Assembly (NCBI GenBank): GCA_026129905.1
Contig: JAHCHE010000012.1
Span: 62,001-126,000 of the forward strand
From: Bryobacteraceae bacterium
GTDB lineage: Bacteria; Acidobacteriota; Terriglobia; Bryobacterales; Bryobacteraceae
Direction of reading: 5' to 3'
DNA length: 64,000 nt
The stretch's first letter is position 1, and every line of letters begins with the position of its first letter. A program made the translations under genes and the position numbers. Shown here piece by piece: positions 50,605-60,336 of this stretch. The notes below the pieces were generated by a model that saw nothing but the letters and a program-made list of their open reading frames with translations, ran no database searches and was not told the DNA's origin.

Positions 50605-51234
50605 CTAGGGTTCTGCGTGTTTAGCGGCGCCGTCAGTGTCCGCAGGATGTTGGTGGCCACTCGCCTGAACGAACCTGTGAAGCCCCTCCACATAGTGAAG
50701 GAAGTCGACATATGCCTTCACATACCCCCGTCCGGCGCTCACGTCTTCCGGTTTGAACGTCTTTGCGTCCGCGACCTTCTGAAATCGCTCGCGGATGCCG
50801 TTGGCGGATTCGCTTGTGATCAACGTCACCAGGTGGTCCACGGACCCAGCCTCAATAGCCCTATCCGCCGCGGGAATAGCCGGTCCCAAGTCACGCCCGG
50901 CCGGCTTTAGCCCGGTGTATGGGGCGCCTTCGCCAGCGCGGTGGATTCGAACGAGTGTTTCGAAGAAATACAGATCGGCGAGTTCTCTGGCTTCCGAATT
51001 CAGCTTGCGCACGGCCATGGTTTTGACGAACACCTGTCTGATTGTCGCTTCATCGTTGGCCTGTACCCAGATAAGAACCAGGTTCACATCGCCCTTGGCA
51101 AGCGCGCGTTGAGCGGCCTGAACGACTGGTCCGTCCATCCCGTCGCAGTGGCCGAAAACCTTGGCGGGCGTCATTAGGAGAACGAAGCCGATCGTAAAGA
51201 CAGAGAGCGATCTGGCAAAATGATCTACAGGCAT
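50605..51234 (-). CDS. DUF6448 family exported protein
   Basis: 209 residues. ATG 51234 gives a signal peptide (FARSLSVFTIGFVLLMTPAKVFG) and then HCDGMDGPVV, the first conserved block. DLYFFETLVRIHRAGEGAPYTGLKPAGRDLGPAIPAAD and a helical end FLHYVEGL follow. A paralogue is coded at 59646. Function unknown. It heads the cupin-haemerythrin operon. Confidence 0.85.
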   Translation of the reverse strand: MPVDHFARSLSVFTIGFVLLMTPAKVFGHCDGMDGPVVQAAQRALAKGDVNLVLIWVQANDEATIRQVFVKTMAVRKLNSEARELADLYFFETLVRIHRAGEGAPYTGLKPAGRDLGPAIPAADRAIEAGSVDHLVTLITSESANGIRERFQKVADAKTFKPEDVSAGRGYVKAYVDFLHYVEGLHRFVQASGHQHPADTDGAAKHAEP

Positions 51235-51379
51235 GAGATTCCTGCCTTTTGTCGGGGGCAAGCAACGGCGCAACGCCCGGGGGGGCTTGTACACCGTGAT
51301 GCATCGCCCGCAAGCAGGCTTACCACACCGCCCAGCGGGCTGACGAGTTTCAGTGCTGAAAGGGTCGAACCCGGTTTGG

Positions 51380-51545
51380 CCTCCATTTGGTCCGCGCTCT
51401 TCTCGACGGCGATGCCGTCTCGAGTGCGCAACGTCCGCACCAACTCCGCTTCTCTCAGTTCAAGAGCCTCTTTGACGCCGTCGCTTGCCGGTTTTGTCGG
51501 TTTCGTTTTATGGCTCTCGTTTCCGTTTAGCTGACTGGATCTCAT
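51380..51545 (-). pseudogene. TraR/DksA-like N-terminal fragment
   Basis: The frame from ATG 51545 reads LELREAELVRTLRTRDGIAV, EKSADQMEA, the coiled-coil start of TraR/DksA proteins, then becomes low-quality and lacks the zinc finger. It is truncated at the C-terminal side. Confidence 0.45.
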
Positions 51546-52201
51546 TGGCTGCACGCAGCGTTCCAAAGAAGGAGTCACATTCGCTGTATGACGACGGTGA
51601 TTGAAGATCGCCGGGATCAAGACGCAATTGCCGCATATGCAAAGCGAAAGTCGCGTTTGTGTCAGGTTGCTCTGGTTTGTGGGGAGTGAAGTGCGGCTCG
51701 CCCGTTGGAGTCTCGTTCGCATGTATGGATGGCGACGCCATGCAAATTGAGGTTCCGCCCGTGTACCGCGACTCCCATCCAGGCGTTCCCAAATCAACCC
51801 CAATGCCCGTTGACCACATATGGTCAGGTGGCCGCATGCGGTCATCCCTGTTTCGCGCATTTTTGCACTGGAGTGCCGAATTGTCTGAAGTAGATCAGGC
51901 CCTAATACCTGAAAATGTTCGGCAAGCAAAGGCGGCCATGAACGTGCTTTGCACCATGCGGAACGACTACATCGACGCTCCGGTGCCTTGTTCAGCCGGC
52001 CGGTGTGACTGGTTGGTTTGAATGCCGACGCCAACAGTCCGATGACCACGGGTGCCCAAGTCTGGGGCGGCGATGGGCGGCAAGCGAGATACACGTGGAC
52101 TGCGTTTCGGGGCGAAGAATGTTTCGAATATCTACTTCGCACCGCAGTTTCGTGGCAGCGGTGACCAGAGTCACAGACACGTCAGATCAGCCTGAGGGAT
52201 C
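51546..52201. other. spacer without a supported gene
   Basis: About 650 bases with frames in several phases and no plausible protein. It ends at the TetR palindrome. Nothing else is recognised. Confidence 0.4.
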
Positions 52202-52221
52202 ATGTGAATAATAGTTCACAT
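52202..52221 (+). promoter_or_regulatory. TetR operator upstream of its own gene
   Basis: A 20-bp palindrome ATGTGAATAATAGTTCACAT with perfect 7-base arms lies two bases before the tetR ATG. Its GTGAA/TTCAC arms are repeated at 52839-52858. This is the expected autorepression operator. Confidence 0.75.
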
Positions 52222-52223
52222 CA

Positions 52224-52823
52224 ATGGGCACAGAAAAACTCGATACCGAAGTCCGACAGGAACAACTGGCCCAGGCCGCTTTGAGCCTGATCACCATCCA
52301 GGGTCTGAAGGGTCTCAGTGTGGCGCGGGTCGCCCGGAGGGTCGGGCTGGTCCCTTCGGCGGTCTATCGCCACTTCGAAAGCAAAGACGAACTTCTGGAT
52401 GCGGTACTCGAAATGATCCGCGAGCGCCTCAATGCCAACGTGGTGCTGGCCTCCCAAGGCGCAACGGACGCACTCCAGGTTCTGCGACGGCTGGTGATGG
52501 CCCATGTGCGGCTGATCCGGGAAAACGAAGGGATCTTGAGCGTTGTTTTCTCGGATGAGGTCCACAACGGGCACCCCGCACGGAAAGCCCTGGTGCACTC
52601 GATCATCCAAGGATACCTAAAGAAGGTGGCGCAAATCGTTTCTCGCGGGCAGCAACAGGGCCACATCCGTGCCGACGCAGACCCTGGAACGGTGTCAGTG
52701 ATGTTCCTAGGGCTGATTCAGCCGGCAGCGCTCCTGTGGCACCTGAGTGGAGGCGGGTTCGATGTAACCCGGCACGTCGAGAAAGCCTGGGACCTGCTGA
52801 GCAAGACCCTCAAGGCATCGTGA
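52224..52823 (+). CDS. TetR-family transcriptional repressor
   Basis: 199 residues. The N-terminal HTH is typical: AALSLITIQGLKGLSVARVARRVGLVPSAVYRHFESKDELLDAVLE. The C-terminal helical domain binds an unknown ligand. It is the first gene of an exporter operon and has operator palindromes on both sides, so it should repress itself and the pump. Confidence 0.92.
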   Translation: MGTEKLDTEVRQEQLAQAALSLITIQGLKGLSVARVARRVGLVPSAVYRHFESKDELLDAVLEMIRERLNANVVLASQGATDALQVLRRLVMAHVRLIRENEGILSVVFSDEVHNGHPARKALVHSIIQGYLKKVAQIVSRGQQQGHIRADADPGTVSVMFLGLIQPAALLWHLSGGGFDVTRHVEKAWDLLSKTLKAS

Positions 52824-52838
52824 ATTTGTTTGGCTGTG

Positions 52839-52858
52839 AAGTGAATATAAATTCACTT
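52839..52858 (+). promoter_or_regulatory. TetR operator before the exporter genes
   Basis: A palindrome AAGTGAATATAAATTCACTT with 8-base arms around ATAA, located 14 bases before the HlyD GTG start and overlapping its leader. Same GTGAAT arms as the site upstream of tetR. This is strong evidence for TetR control of the pump genes. Confidence 0.75.
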
Positions 52859-52871
52859 AGGAGGTGGAGGA

Positions 52872-54056
52872 GTGAGAAGCAAGAAGAAGGTGCTGATCCT
52901 GTTGGCGGTACTGGCGGTGGCTGCGGTTGTCAGTTACAGGTTCGTTCGGAGCAAGTACCAAACCGATCCGACGGCGATTCGCGTTTCCGGGAACATCGAG
53001 GTCACCGACGTCGAGGTGAGTTTCAAGATCTCAGGGCGGCTGGAGGAGCGCGCTGTCTCCGAAGGCGAAACCGTTAAGGCCGGTCAACTGGTCGCGAAGC
53101 TCGACCCCAGTGAACTCAATCAAGAAGTTGCGTTGCGCCGTGCCGAAGTTGGCGCCGTACAAGCGGCACTAGCCGAGCTAGTGGCGGGCTCCCGGCCAGA
53201 GGAAATCCGCGAGGCGGAAGCAGCGGTCCACCAGACACGCGCGTGGCTCGATGAGCTAGTGGCCGGATCCAGGCCGCAAGATATCGCGGCACACAAAGCG
53301 ACGGTCGCGCGGGCAAAAGCGGAAGTGGACCGGCTGGAGGCAGAGTACACGCGACAGCAGACCCTTTACAAGAACGATGTCATCTCGGCCCGCGAGTACG
53401 AGGCCACCCAAGCCGCCCTAGAGGCCGCAAAGGCGCGGTTCCGCGAGGACCAGGAGCGATCCAAGCTTGTCATCGAGGGCCCTCGCAAGGAACAGATCGA
53501 GCAGGCCCGCGCCAGCTTGAAGCAGACCACGGAACGCCTGACGCTGGTCCAGAAAGGTCCCCGCCACGAGACGATTGACCAAGCGCGCGCTCGCCTGGAA
53601 CAAGCCAGACAGGCGCTTGCGGTAGCTGAAACGCGCCTGGGTTACACGACCGTTATTGCGCCTATCGGCGGAGTGGTCCTCTCGGAGAACCTGGAGGCAG
53701 GATCATACGCGGCCCCCGGGACCCCCATTGTCACGGTGGGCGACCTGGTTAACGTGTGGTTGCGGGCCTACATCGCTGAGACCGACCTCGGCCGCGTCAA
53801 GGTTGGCCAACGGGTGCGGGTGACCACCGACACCTATCCCGGCAAGCAGTACCACGGAAGAGTTTCCTTTATCGCCTCCCAGGCCGAGTTCACTCCCAAG
53901 AATGTGCAGACCGAGAAGGAGCGGGTAAAGCTCGTCTACCGCATCAAGGTCGATATCCAGAACCCAGGCATGGAGCTTAAGCCCGGTATGCCCGCTGATG
54001 CCGAGATTCTGATTGGACCAGACGTTGCCGGAGAGGTCAGCGATGCCCGCAATTGA
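52872..54056 (+). CDS. HlyD-family membrane fusion protein (YhiI-like)
   Basis: 394 residues from GTG 52872. It opens with a transmembrane helix, then IRVSGNIEVTDVEVSFKISGRL (lipoyl half). A coiled-coil region carries two copies of a repeat of the form LVAGSRPEEIREAEA/LVAGSRPQDIAAHKA (about residues 102-140), a YhiI-like feature. The lipoyl half returns with YTTVIAPIGGVVLSENLEAGSY. It links the ABC exporter that follows to TolC. Confidence 0.9.
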   Translation: MRSKKKVLILLAVLAVAAVVSYRFVRSKYQTDPTAIRVSGNIEVTDVEVSFKISGRLEERAVSEGETVKAGQLVAKLDPSELNQEVALRRAEVGAVQAALAELVAGSRPEEIREAEAAVHQTRAWLDELVAGSRPQDIAAHKATVARAKAEVDRLEAEYTRQQTLYKNDVISAREYEATQAALEAAKARFREDQERSKLVIEGPRKEQIEQARASLKQTTERLTLVQKGPRHETIDQARARLEQARQALAVAETRLGYTTVIAPIGGVVLSENLEAGSYAAPGTPIVTVGDLVNVWLRAYIAETDLGRVKVGQRVRVTTDTYPGKQYHGRVSFIASQAEFTPKNVQTEKERVKLVYRIKVDIQNPGMELKPGMPADAEILIGPDVAGEVSDARN

Positions 54057-54969
54057 GGCCGCGGCCCTGACGAAATCCTTCGACAATCTTACGGCGGTTG
54101 ACCAACTGAACCTGACCGTGGAGGAGGGGGAGATCTTCGGTCTCGTGGGGCCGGACGGCGCCGGGAAGACCACCACTATGCGGCTGCTCACCTCCATCAT
54201 GGAACCCACATCCGGCGAAGCCTGGGTCGCCGGCCACAACGTGTTGCGGGAGGCGGAGGCGGTCAAGGAAGAGATCGGCTACATGAGCCAGCGGTTTGGT
54301 CTCTACCCGGACCTGACCGTGATGGAGAACCTCGAGTTCTACGCCGACATCTACGGCGTGCCGAAGAAGGGCAGGGAGCAGAAGATCGAGCGCCTGTTGT
54401 CGTTCAGCAACATGACGCCTTTCAAGAAGCGTCACGCCGGCAGGCTGTCCGGAGGCATGAAACAGAAACTCGGTCTGGCCTGCGCGCTGGTCCATACGCC
54501 CAAGGTCCTGTTCTTGGACGAGCCGACGAATGGGGTGGACCCCGTATCGCGCCGCGACTTCTGGCGCATCCTGTACCAATTGCTTCGCGAGAACGTGACC
54601 ATCTTCGTTTCGACCGCGTATCTCGACGAGGCTGAGCGCTGCGGCCGGGTCGGACTCATGCACCGGGGAAAACTCCTGGCCGTAGGGACACCCGGCGAAG
54701 TCAAGAAGCTGATGCAGGGCACCATTCTGGAAATCCGCTCCTCGGAGCCGCGCAGAGCCACCGCTCTCCTGCGGGAAGAGATGATCACCTCCACAGCAAG
54801 CCTGTTCGGCGACCGCATTCACCTGCTGGCACAGCATCCGGATCAAGCTGCGGCAGAGGCGGAACGGGTGCTCGTCGACGCGGGCCTTTCCGTCAGTGGC
54901 GTCCGCACGATCGAGCCGGCACTCGAAGACGTTTTCATATCGGTCCTGGCCGCCGAGAGGAAGAACTGA
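54043..54969 (+). CDS. ABC-2 exporter ATPase, first of two
   Basis: 308 residues from ATG 54043, overlapping the HlyD stop. Walker A GPDGAGKTT (D in place of the common N or S), signature RLSGGMKQKL, Walker B VLFLDEPTNGVD and the switch region VSTAYLDEAE (Y in the usual His position). With the next ATPase it forms the YbhF-like two-ATPase unit. Confidence 0.9.
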   Translation: MPAIEAAALTKSFDNLTAVDQLNLTVEEGEIFGLVGPDGAGKTTTMRLLTSIMEPTSGEAWVAGHNVLREAEAVKEEIGYMSQRFGLYPDLTVMENLEFYADIYGVPKKGREQKIERLLSFSNMTPFKKRHAGRLSGGMKQKLGLACALVHTPKVLFLDEPTNGVDPVSRRDFWRILYQLLRENVTIFVSTAYLDEAERCGRVGLMHRGKLLAVGTPGEVKKLMQGTILEIRSSEPRRATALLREEMITSTASLFGDRIHLLAQHPDQAAAEAERVLVDAGLSVSGVRTIEPALEDVFISVLAAERKN

Positions 54970-54973
54970 AGCG

Positions 54974-55936
54974 ATGAGCGCGAGCAGCAACGAAAACGCG
55001 GTCGTCGTAAGCAACCTGGAGAAGCGCTTCGGCAGCTTCATCGCAGTAAACCGCGTCAGCTTCGAAGTGCAGAAGGGCGAGATCTTCGGCTTCCTCGGTC
55101 CGAATGGCGCGGGCAAGTCAACTACCATCCGCATGCTATGCGGGATTCTGTCCCCCACCGGGGGTACCGGAATTGTGGCGGGGTTCGATGTGCGGACCGA
55201 GGCGGAAAAGATCAAGGCCAACATCGGCTACATGAGCCAGAAGTTCTCCCTCTACGAGGACCTCACGGTGGAGGAGAACATCGACTTCTACAGCGGCATC
55301 TATCGCATCCCGCCAGAGAAGAAGAAGGAGCGCAAAGAGTGGGTGATCGAAATGGCCGGCCTTCAGGACCACCGCCATTCCCGCACGGGAATTCTCTCCG
55401 GTGGCTGGAAGCAGCGCCTCGCATTCGGATGCGCCATTTTGCACGAGCCGCCCATCATCTTTCTGGACGAGCCAACCGCGGGAGTGGATCCAGTCAGCCG
55501 GCGTCAATTCTGGGACCTGATTTACGAACTCTCCGGCAAGGGGGTCACCACCTTCGTGACTACCCACTACATGGATGAGGCCGAGTACTGCAACCGCATT
55601 GGCCTCATCTATCGCGGAGACCTGATCGCCATCGGAAGCCCGGACACGCTCAAGACCGAGTTCATGCAGGAGGAAGTACTGGAGGTTCTTTGCGAGCGGC
55701 CCCAGGATGCCATGGGCGAGATAGAGAAGCTCCCCGGAATCAAGGAAGTTGCGCTGTTCGGGAAAGGCTTGCACGTGGTTGCTCAAGACGCGGGGAGGGC
55801 CGCCCGCGAAATCCGAAACCTGCTAGGTACAACCGCCAGCGTCGAAAAGATCGCCCCTTCGCTCGAAGATGTCTTCGTATCACTGATCGAGTCGCGCGAC
55901 CGCGCGGAACAGCCGCAACAGGAGGTGCGCAAATGA
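54974..55936 (+). CDS. ABC-2 exporter ATPase, second of two
   Basis: 320 residues. Walker A GPNGAGKST, signature ILSGGWKQRL, Walker B IIFLDEPTAGVD, and a His switch in VTTHYMDEAE. It overlaps the first permease by ATGA. The standard His lies here, unlike the first ATPase, suggesting unequal roles in one heterodimer. Confidence 0.92.
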   Translation: MSASSNENAVVVSNLEKRFGSFIAVNRVSFEVQKGEIFGFLGPNGAGKSTTIRMLCGILSPTGGTGIVAGFDVRTEAEKIKANIGYMSQKFSLYEDLTVEENIDFYSGIYRIPPEKKKERKEWVIEMAGLQDHRHSRTGILSGGWKQRLAFGCAILHEPPIIFLDEPTAGVDPVSRRQFWDLIYELSGKGVTTFVTTHYMDEAEYCNRIGLIYRGDLIAIGSPDTLKTEFMQEEVLEVLCERPQDAMGEIEKLPGIKEVALFGKGLHVVAQDAGRAAREIRNLLGTTASVEKIAPSLEDVFVSLIESRDRAEQPQQEVRK

Positions 55937-57066
55937 AGCCGCTTCGCGTTTGGGCGGTTGCCCGCAAAGAAGTCACACACGTCATCCGTGATCCCCGCAG
56001 TCTGGGCATGGGGATCGCGATCCCCATGCTCCTGCTGGTGCTCTTCGGTTACGCACTCACCCTCGATGTGGACAACGTGCCTCTGGTGGTTTGGGACCAG
56101 AGCCAGTCGCCGGCCAGCCGCCAACTCGTGAGTGGCTTCCTTGGCTCCCGCTACTTCTTGCTGCGATCCCACGTTCACAACTACCCGGAAGCGGAGCAAG
56201 CCATCGATTCCGGCCGGGCCCTGATGGCGCTCGTAATCCCTCGTGACTTCGCCGGCCGTATCGAATCCGGGCGCCCGGCCCCGGTGCAGATCATCGTCGA
56301 CGGCAGCGATTCGAACACCGCCACGATCGCCATGGGATATGCGGATGTGGTCACTCTCGCCTATTCGCGGGAAGTGGCCGTCGACACGCTCCGTAGGACC
56401 GGCGGCCGGATGATCCACACGCCCCTGGATTTACGCCCGAGGGTATGGTTCAACGCCGACATGGAGTCGAAGAATTACATTATCCCCGGTTTGATCGCGG
56501 TGATCATGATGGTGATCGCCGCGCTACTCACCTCCTTGACCGTGGCGCGTGAATGGGAGAGCGGCACCATGGAGCAGTTGATCTCGACGCCACTCAAGGG
56601 CTCGGAACTAATCCTGGGGAAGCTCCTGCCGTATTTCGCCATCGGCATGCTCGACGTCCTACTGGCCGTGTTGATGGGCCAATTCCTGTTCCGGGTCCCC
56701 CTGCGTGGAAACGTGGCGTTGCTCTTCGCAATGGCGGCCATCTTTCTGGCCGGCGCTCTCTCACTCGGGATGGTGATCAGCATCGTGACCAAAAGCCAAC
56801 TTCTGGCCAGCCAACTGGCCATGGTGCTCACGTTTCTGCCGTCCTTCCTGCTGTCCGGGTTCATGTACGCGATCAGCAACATGCCGAATGTGATCCAATT
56901 CGTGACCTACCTGATTCCGGCGAGGTACTTTGTCACCCTGCTCAAAGGAATCTACCTGAAAGGCATTGGGCTGGAAATTCTGGCATTGGAAGCAGGCCTG
57001 CTCACGGCCTTCGGAGCCGCGGTGGTGCTGTTTGCCAACATGAAGTTCAAGAAGAGGCTGGTGTGA
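55933..57066 (+). CDS. ABC-2 type permease, first of two
   Basis: 377 residues. N-terminal transmembrane helix (GMGIAIPMLLLVLFGYALTL), a long extracytoplasmic part with VDGSDSNTATI, then five helices (about 175-370) and a SGFMYAISNMPNVIQ segment. Typical YbhS/YhiH-like permease. Follows the ATPases in one operon. Confidence 0.9.
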   Translation: MKPLRVWAVARKEVTHVIRDPRSLGMGIAIPMLLLVLFGYALTLDVDNVPLVVWDQSQSPASRQLVSGFLGSRYFLLRSHVHNYPEAEQAIDSGRALMALVIPRDFAGRIESGRPAPVQIIVDGSDSNTATIAMGYADVVTLAYSREVAVDTLRRTGGRMIHTPLDLRPRVWFNADMESKNYIIPGLIAVIMMVIAALLTSLTVAREWESGTMEQLISTPLKGSELILGKLLPYFAIGMLDVLLAVLMGQFLFRVPLRGNVALLFAMAAIFLAGALSLGMVISIVTKSQLLASQLAMVLTFLPSFLLSGFMYAISNMPNVIQFVTYLIPARYFVTLLKGIYLKGIGLEILALEAGLLTAFGAAVVLFANMKFKKRLV

Positions 57067-57068
57067 TC

Positions 57069-58199
57069 ATGTGGGAACGCATCAAGCATATGCTCATCAA
57101 GGAGTTCATCCAGATCTTTCGAGACCCCCGGATGAAGGGTGTCATTTTCCTCATGCCGATCATTCAGTTGCTCGTCTTCGGCTACGCGGTGACCACGGAC
57201 GTAGAGAATATCGCAACGCTGGTTTATGACCTGGACAACAGCATCTCCACCCGCGAACTCGTAAGCCGGTTCGTGAAATCCGGATATTTCAACGTCGTGG
57301 AATACACGGACCGTGAGGACCGGGTTCGCGACCTAATGGACCGCGGCAGAGTGGGCGCGGTCCTCCGCATGAACAAGGGCTTCGAGGACGATCTCCGGTC
57401 TGGCAGGACTTCGCAGTTGCAGGTCATCGTGGATGGAACCGATTCGAATACCGCCGGGATTGTGCTCGGATACAGCTCCAAGATCGCCGGCAAGTTTTCG
57501 GCGGATCTCTTGACTCAGCGAATCCTCCGTTCATCGGGCCCCCTCGGACAAACCGGCCAGGTGGTTGTCGAAACCAGGGCCTGGTTCAACGAGAACCTTG
57601 AGAGCCGCAATTTCTACGTTCCGGGCGTGATCGCCATCATCGTCATGCTCATCACGCTGATGCTCACCAGCATGGCGGTGGTGCGCGAAAAGGAGATCGG
57701 CACCATGGAGCAGATCATGGTCACGCCAATCACGTCCGCTGAGTTCATTCTTGGCAAGACCGTGCCGTTCGCCCTGATCGGCTTCGCCGATGTCATCCTC
57801 ATCACTCTAATCGGGGTCTTCTGGTTTGAGGTGCCCATCCGGGGCAGCCTGGTCCTGCTGTTCGTCGCCACGGCACTCTACCTGCTGACGACGCTCGCCA
57901 TCGGCCTGCTCATCTCAACCGTCAGCCAGACGCAGCAGCAGGCAATGATGAGCACCTTCTTCTTCTATTTCCCCGCGGTACTGCTGTCGGGGTTCATGTT
58001 TCCGATCGCGAACATGCCGGAGCTGATCCAGTGGCTAACCTATCTGAACCCATTGCGCTACTTCCTGGTGATCATCCGCGGCATATTCCTCAAAGGGGTG
58101 GGACCGGAGATCCTGTGGCCGCAGATGGTGGCGCTGGCGGCGATGGGGAGCCTCATGCTCTGGCTGGCCTCCAAGAGATTCAAGAAGACACTGGCTTAG
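57069..58199 (+). CDS. ABC-2 type permease, second of two
   Basis: 376 residues. ATG 57069; GTG 57063 overlapping the previous stop (GTGA) is equally possible. Similar topology to the first permease with VDGTDSNTAGIVLGY, a repeated extracytoplasmic motif, and SGFMFPIANMPELIQWLTYL. A diverged duplicate (YbhR-like). Confidence 0.9.
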   Translation: MWERIKHMLIKEFIQIFRDPRMKGVIFLMPIIQLLVFGYAVTTDVENIATLVYDLDNSISTRELVSRFVKSGYFNVVEYTDREDRVRDLMDRGRVGAVLRMNKGFEDDLRSGRTSQLQVIVDGTDSNTAGIVLGYSSKIAGKFSADLLTQRILRSSGPLGQTGQVVVETRAWFNENLESRNFYVPGVIAIIVMLITLMLTSMAVVREKEIGTMEQIMVTPITSAEFILGKTVPFALIGFADVILITLIGVFWFEVPIRGSLVLLFVATALYLLTTLAIGLLISTVSQTQQQAMMSTFFFYFPAVLLSGFMFPIANMPELIQWLTYLNPLRYFLVIIRGIFLKGVGPEILWPQMVALAAMGSLMLWLASKRFKKTLA

Positions 58200-58214
58200 G
58201 AAGAGAAAACACAA

Positions 58215-59579
58215 ATGCACACAAGTTCTGTCAGATCGATCAGGTGGATGCCCACAGTGATTCTCGCGCTGGGTATTGCGCTGCCGGGTCACGCAGGTCA
58301 GGCCCAGCCCGGCACGACGGAGCCGTTAGCCCAGCCACTGACCCTGGATGCTTGCGTCCGGATCGCGCTCGATGAGAACCCGCTCAACCGGGCGGCGAAA
58401 GAAGGCGTCGAAGTGGCCGCCGATGGCGTCGGAGAAGCGCGTGCGCCCTACTATCCCGACTTGCGCCTGCGAAGCTCCTACGTCCGCTGGCAGCGGCATG
58501 CCTTTCTGCCCAGCGGCGTAGTCAGGCCTGGCATACCGAACACGATCGGGCCGGTGAACGACTGGTCCGGTGGCGGAGTGACTCGGCTAACGCTGTTCGA
58601 CTTCGGCGAACGGCGCGCGGGGCTCCGGGCAGCTCATGCACGGCTACGAGCCGCCGAGGAGGACGCCGAGACCGTCCGTCAGGACATTGTGCTGGAGGTT
58701 CACAGGGCCTATTTCAATTTGGCAGCCGCGATCGAGCTGGATTCGGTTGCCGACGGAGCGCTGGGGCGTGCTGAGGATCACCTGCGCCTCGCCGTGGCGC
58801 GAAAGGAGGTCGGCGCCGTGCCCCAGGTAGATGTACTCCGGGCGCAGGTGGAGGTCGCTGATGCGAGAGTTGCTCTCGAGAGGACCCACGGCTTGGCGCG
58901 CGTTGCTCGAGGCGCGCTAAACACCGCGATGGGATTGCGGGTCGAAACGCCAGTTGCAGTGGAAGGCGCGTCGGGAAGGATCGTACCGCCGGCCGAGATC
59001 AACGTCGCTGAAGCTCTGGAGAACGCTCTCCTCGCGCGCCCTGAGTTGAAGGCAGTCCGGGAGCATCTTGAGGTGGCGCGGAGCGGCGTGGCCGGCGCGA
59101 GAAGCGCGTTCGGTCCCAAGATCAGAGGTGAAGCGGGCTTCGGATGGCGCGACGAGACCTTCTACCCAAACGACAAAGACTGGTCGGTCGGAGTATCGCT
59201 TGAACTCCCGCTCTTTACGGGCTTCGCCAACAAGCACCGGCTGGCCCAGCGCAAGCACGAACTATCGCGCGAAGAGGCGGAGTTGGAACGCGCGATTCAG
59301 AACGTGCAATTGGAGGTCTGGTCAGCGCACTCGAAGCTTGTGGAGACTCACGCAGCCTTTCTTGCCACCGAACCTCTCGTGCGAGAGGCCCGTGAGAGTC
59401 TCCGTCTGGCCACCGAACGCTACGAGGTGGGAGCTGGAACAATCAACGACCTCCTCGATGCGGAGGCTGCCCTGGCCCGAGCCGAAGCAATGCGGGCCGA
59501 GGCCGAGTGGGGTTACCAGATCGCGCATTCGACGTTCCGGAGATCCGTGGGGAATCTTGTCGCTGAGACCAATCCGTGA
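58215..59579 (+). CDS. TolC-family outer-membrane efflux protein
   Basis: 454 residues with a signal peptide (IRWMPTVILALGIALPGHAGQA) and the TolC helical-hairpin pattern (LDACVRIALDENPLNRAAKEG; VHRAYFNLAAAIELDSVADGAL; RERYEVGAGT-like ERYEVGAGTINDLLDAEAAL). It completes the TetR-controlled exporter and follows the second permease by 15 bases. Confidence 0.92.
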   Translation: MHTSSVRSIRWMPTVILALGIALPGHAGQAQPGTTEPLAQPLTLDACVRIALDENPLNRAAKEGVEVAADGVGEARAPYYPDLRLRSSYVRWQRHAFLPSGVVRPGIPNTIGPVNDWSGGGVTRLTLFDFGERRAGLRAAHARLRAAEEDAETVRQDIVLEVHRAYFNLAAAIELDSVADGALGRAEDHLRLAVARKEVGAVPQVDVLRAQVEVADARVALERTHGLARVARGALNTAMGLRVETPVAVEGASGRIVPPAEINVAEALENALLARPELKAVREHLEVARSGVAGARSAFGPKIRGEAGFGWRDETFYPNDKDWSVGVSLELPLFTGFANKHRLAQRKHELSREEAELERAIQNVQLEVWSAHSKLVETHAAFLATEPLVREARESLRLATERYEVGAGTINDLLDAEAALARAEAMRAEAEWGYQIAHSTFRRSVGNLVAETNP

Positions 59580-59645
59580 GGCCGGCTGCGGCATGAAAAC
59601 GATTAGTTCTGCCCCGGTCAGGGGCATTGAGTGAAAGGAAAGAAT

Positions 59646-60278
59646 ATGTTAAACAATACTCGATTCTCTCGCGGCTGCCGCGCCAACATAGCGGTTGCCG
59701 GCATCTTAACCGCGATTTTGCTATTGGCTCCGGTCCGCCTGCAGGCTCACTGCGACGGCATGGATGGGCCGGTTGTCACAGCCGCCCGCGATGCTCTTGA
59801 GACCAATAATGTCGACCTGGTCCTGATCTGGGTCCCTGCGGAAGACGAGGCCGCCGTAAGGGAAGCATTCGCGGAAACGCAGAAGGTCCGAGAGCTGAGT
59901 CCGGCGGCAAAGGACCTTTCCGATCGATACTTTTTCGAGACAGTCGTCCGCATCCACCGAAGCGCAGAAGGCGCCCCCTACACGGGCTTGAAGCCCGCGG
60001 GACGGGACCTTGGGCCAGCAATTCCCGCGGCCGACGAAGCGATTGAAGCCGGATCGCTGGAGGACGTGATCCGGCTGTTGACACAGGCGATCGAGGACGG
60101 ACTGCAAGAAAGGTTCAACGAAGTGCAACAACGGTTCAGCCGAGTGATGTCAACGAAGCAGTATGCGTCGACCGATATTCGCTCAGGCCGAGAATATGTG
60201 GAATCCTATGTCGAATTCCTCCACTATGTCGAGGGCCTTTACCTAGCTACCCAGGAACATCCTGCGATTCACCAGTAG
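59646..60278 (+). CDS. DUF6448 family exported protein, paralogue
   Basis: 210 residues from ATG 59646 (AAAGGAAAG). Signal peptide followed by HCDGMDGPVV and DRYFFETVVRIHRSAEGAPYTGLKPAGRDLGPAIPAAD, nearly identical to the copy at 50605. Its function is unknown. It ends the TetR operon; the copy in the haemerythrin operon suggests a link to redox stress. Confidence 0.85.
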   Translation: MLNNTRFSRGCRANIAVAGILTAILLLAPVRLQAHCDGMDGPVVTAARDALETNNVDLVLIWVPAEDEAAVREAFAETQKVRELSPAAKDLSDRYFFETVVRIHRSAEGAPYTGLKPAGRDLGPAIPAADEAIEAGSLEDVIRLLTQAIEDGLQERFNEVQQRFSRVMSTKQYASTDIRSGREYVESYVEFLHYVEGLYLATQEHPAIHQ

Positions 60279-60336
60279 CGCTGCGGTGCCTGGGAGAACG
60301 CGAACGAAGGTTTCCGGACGACTGATCGGTCAGAAC

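Noticed and set aside
51225-52142. 305-residue minus-strand frame
   Set aside because: Only a short piece resembles TraR/DksA; the remainder is low-quality and interrupted in composition, so a fragment is listed instead.
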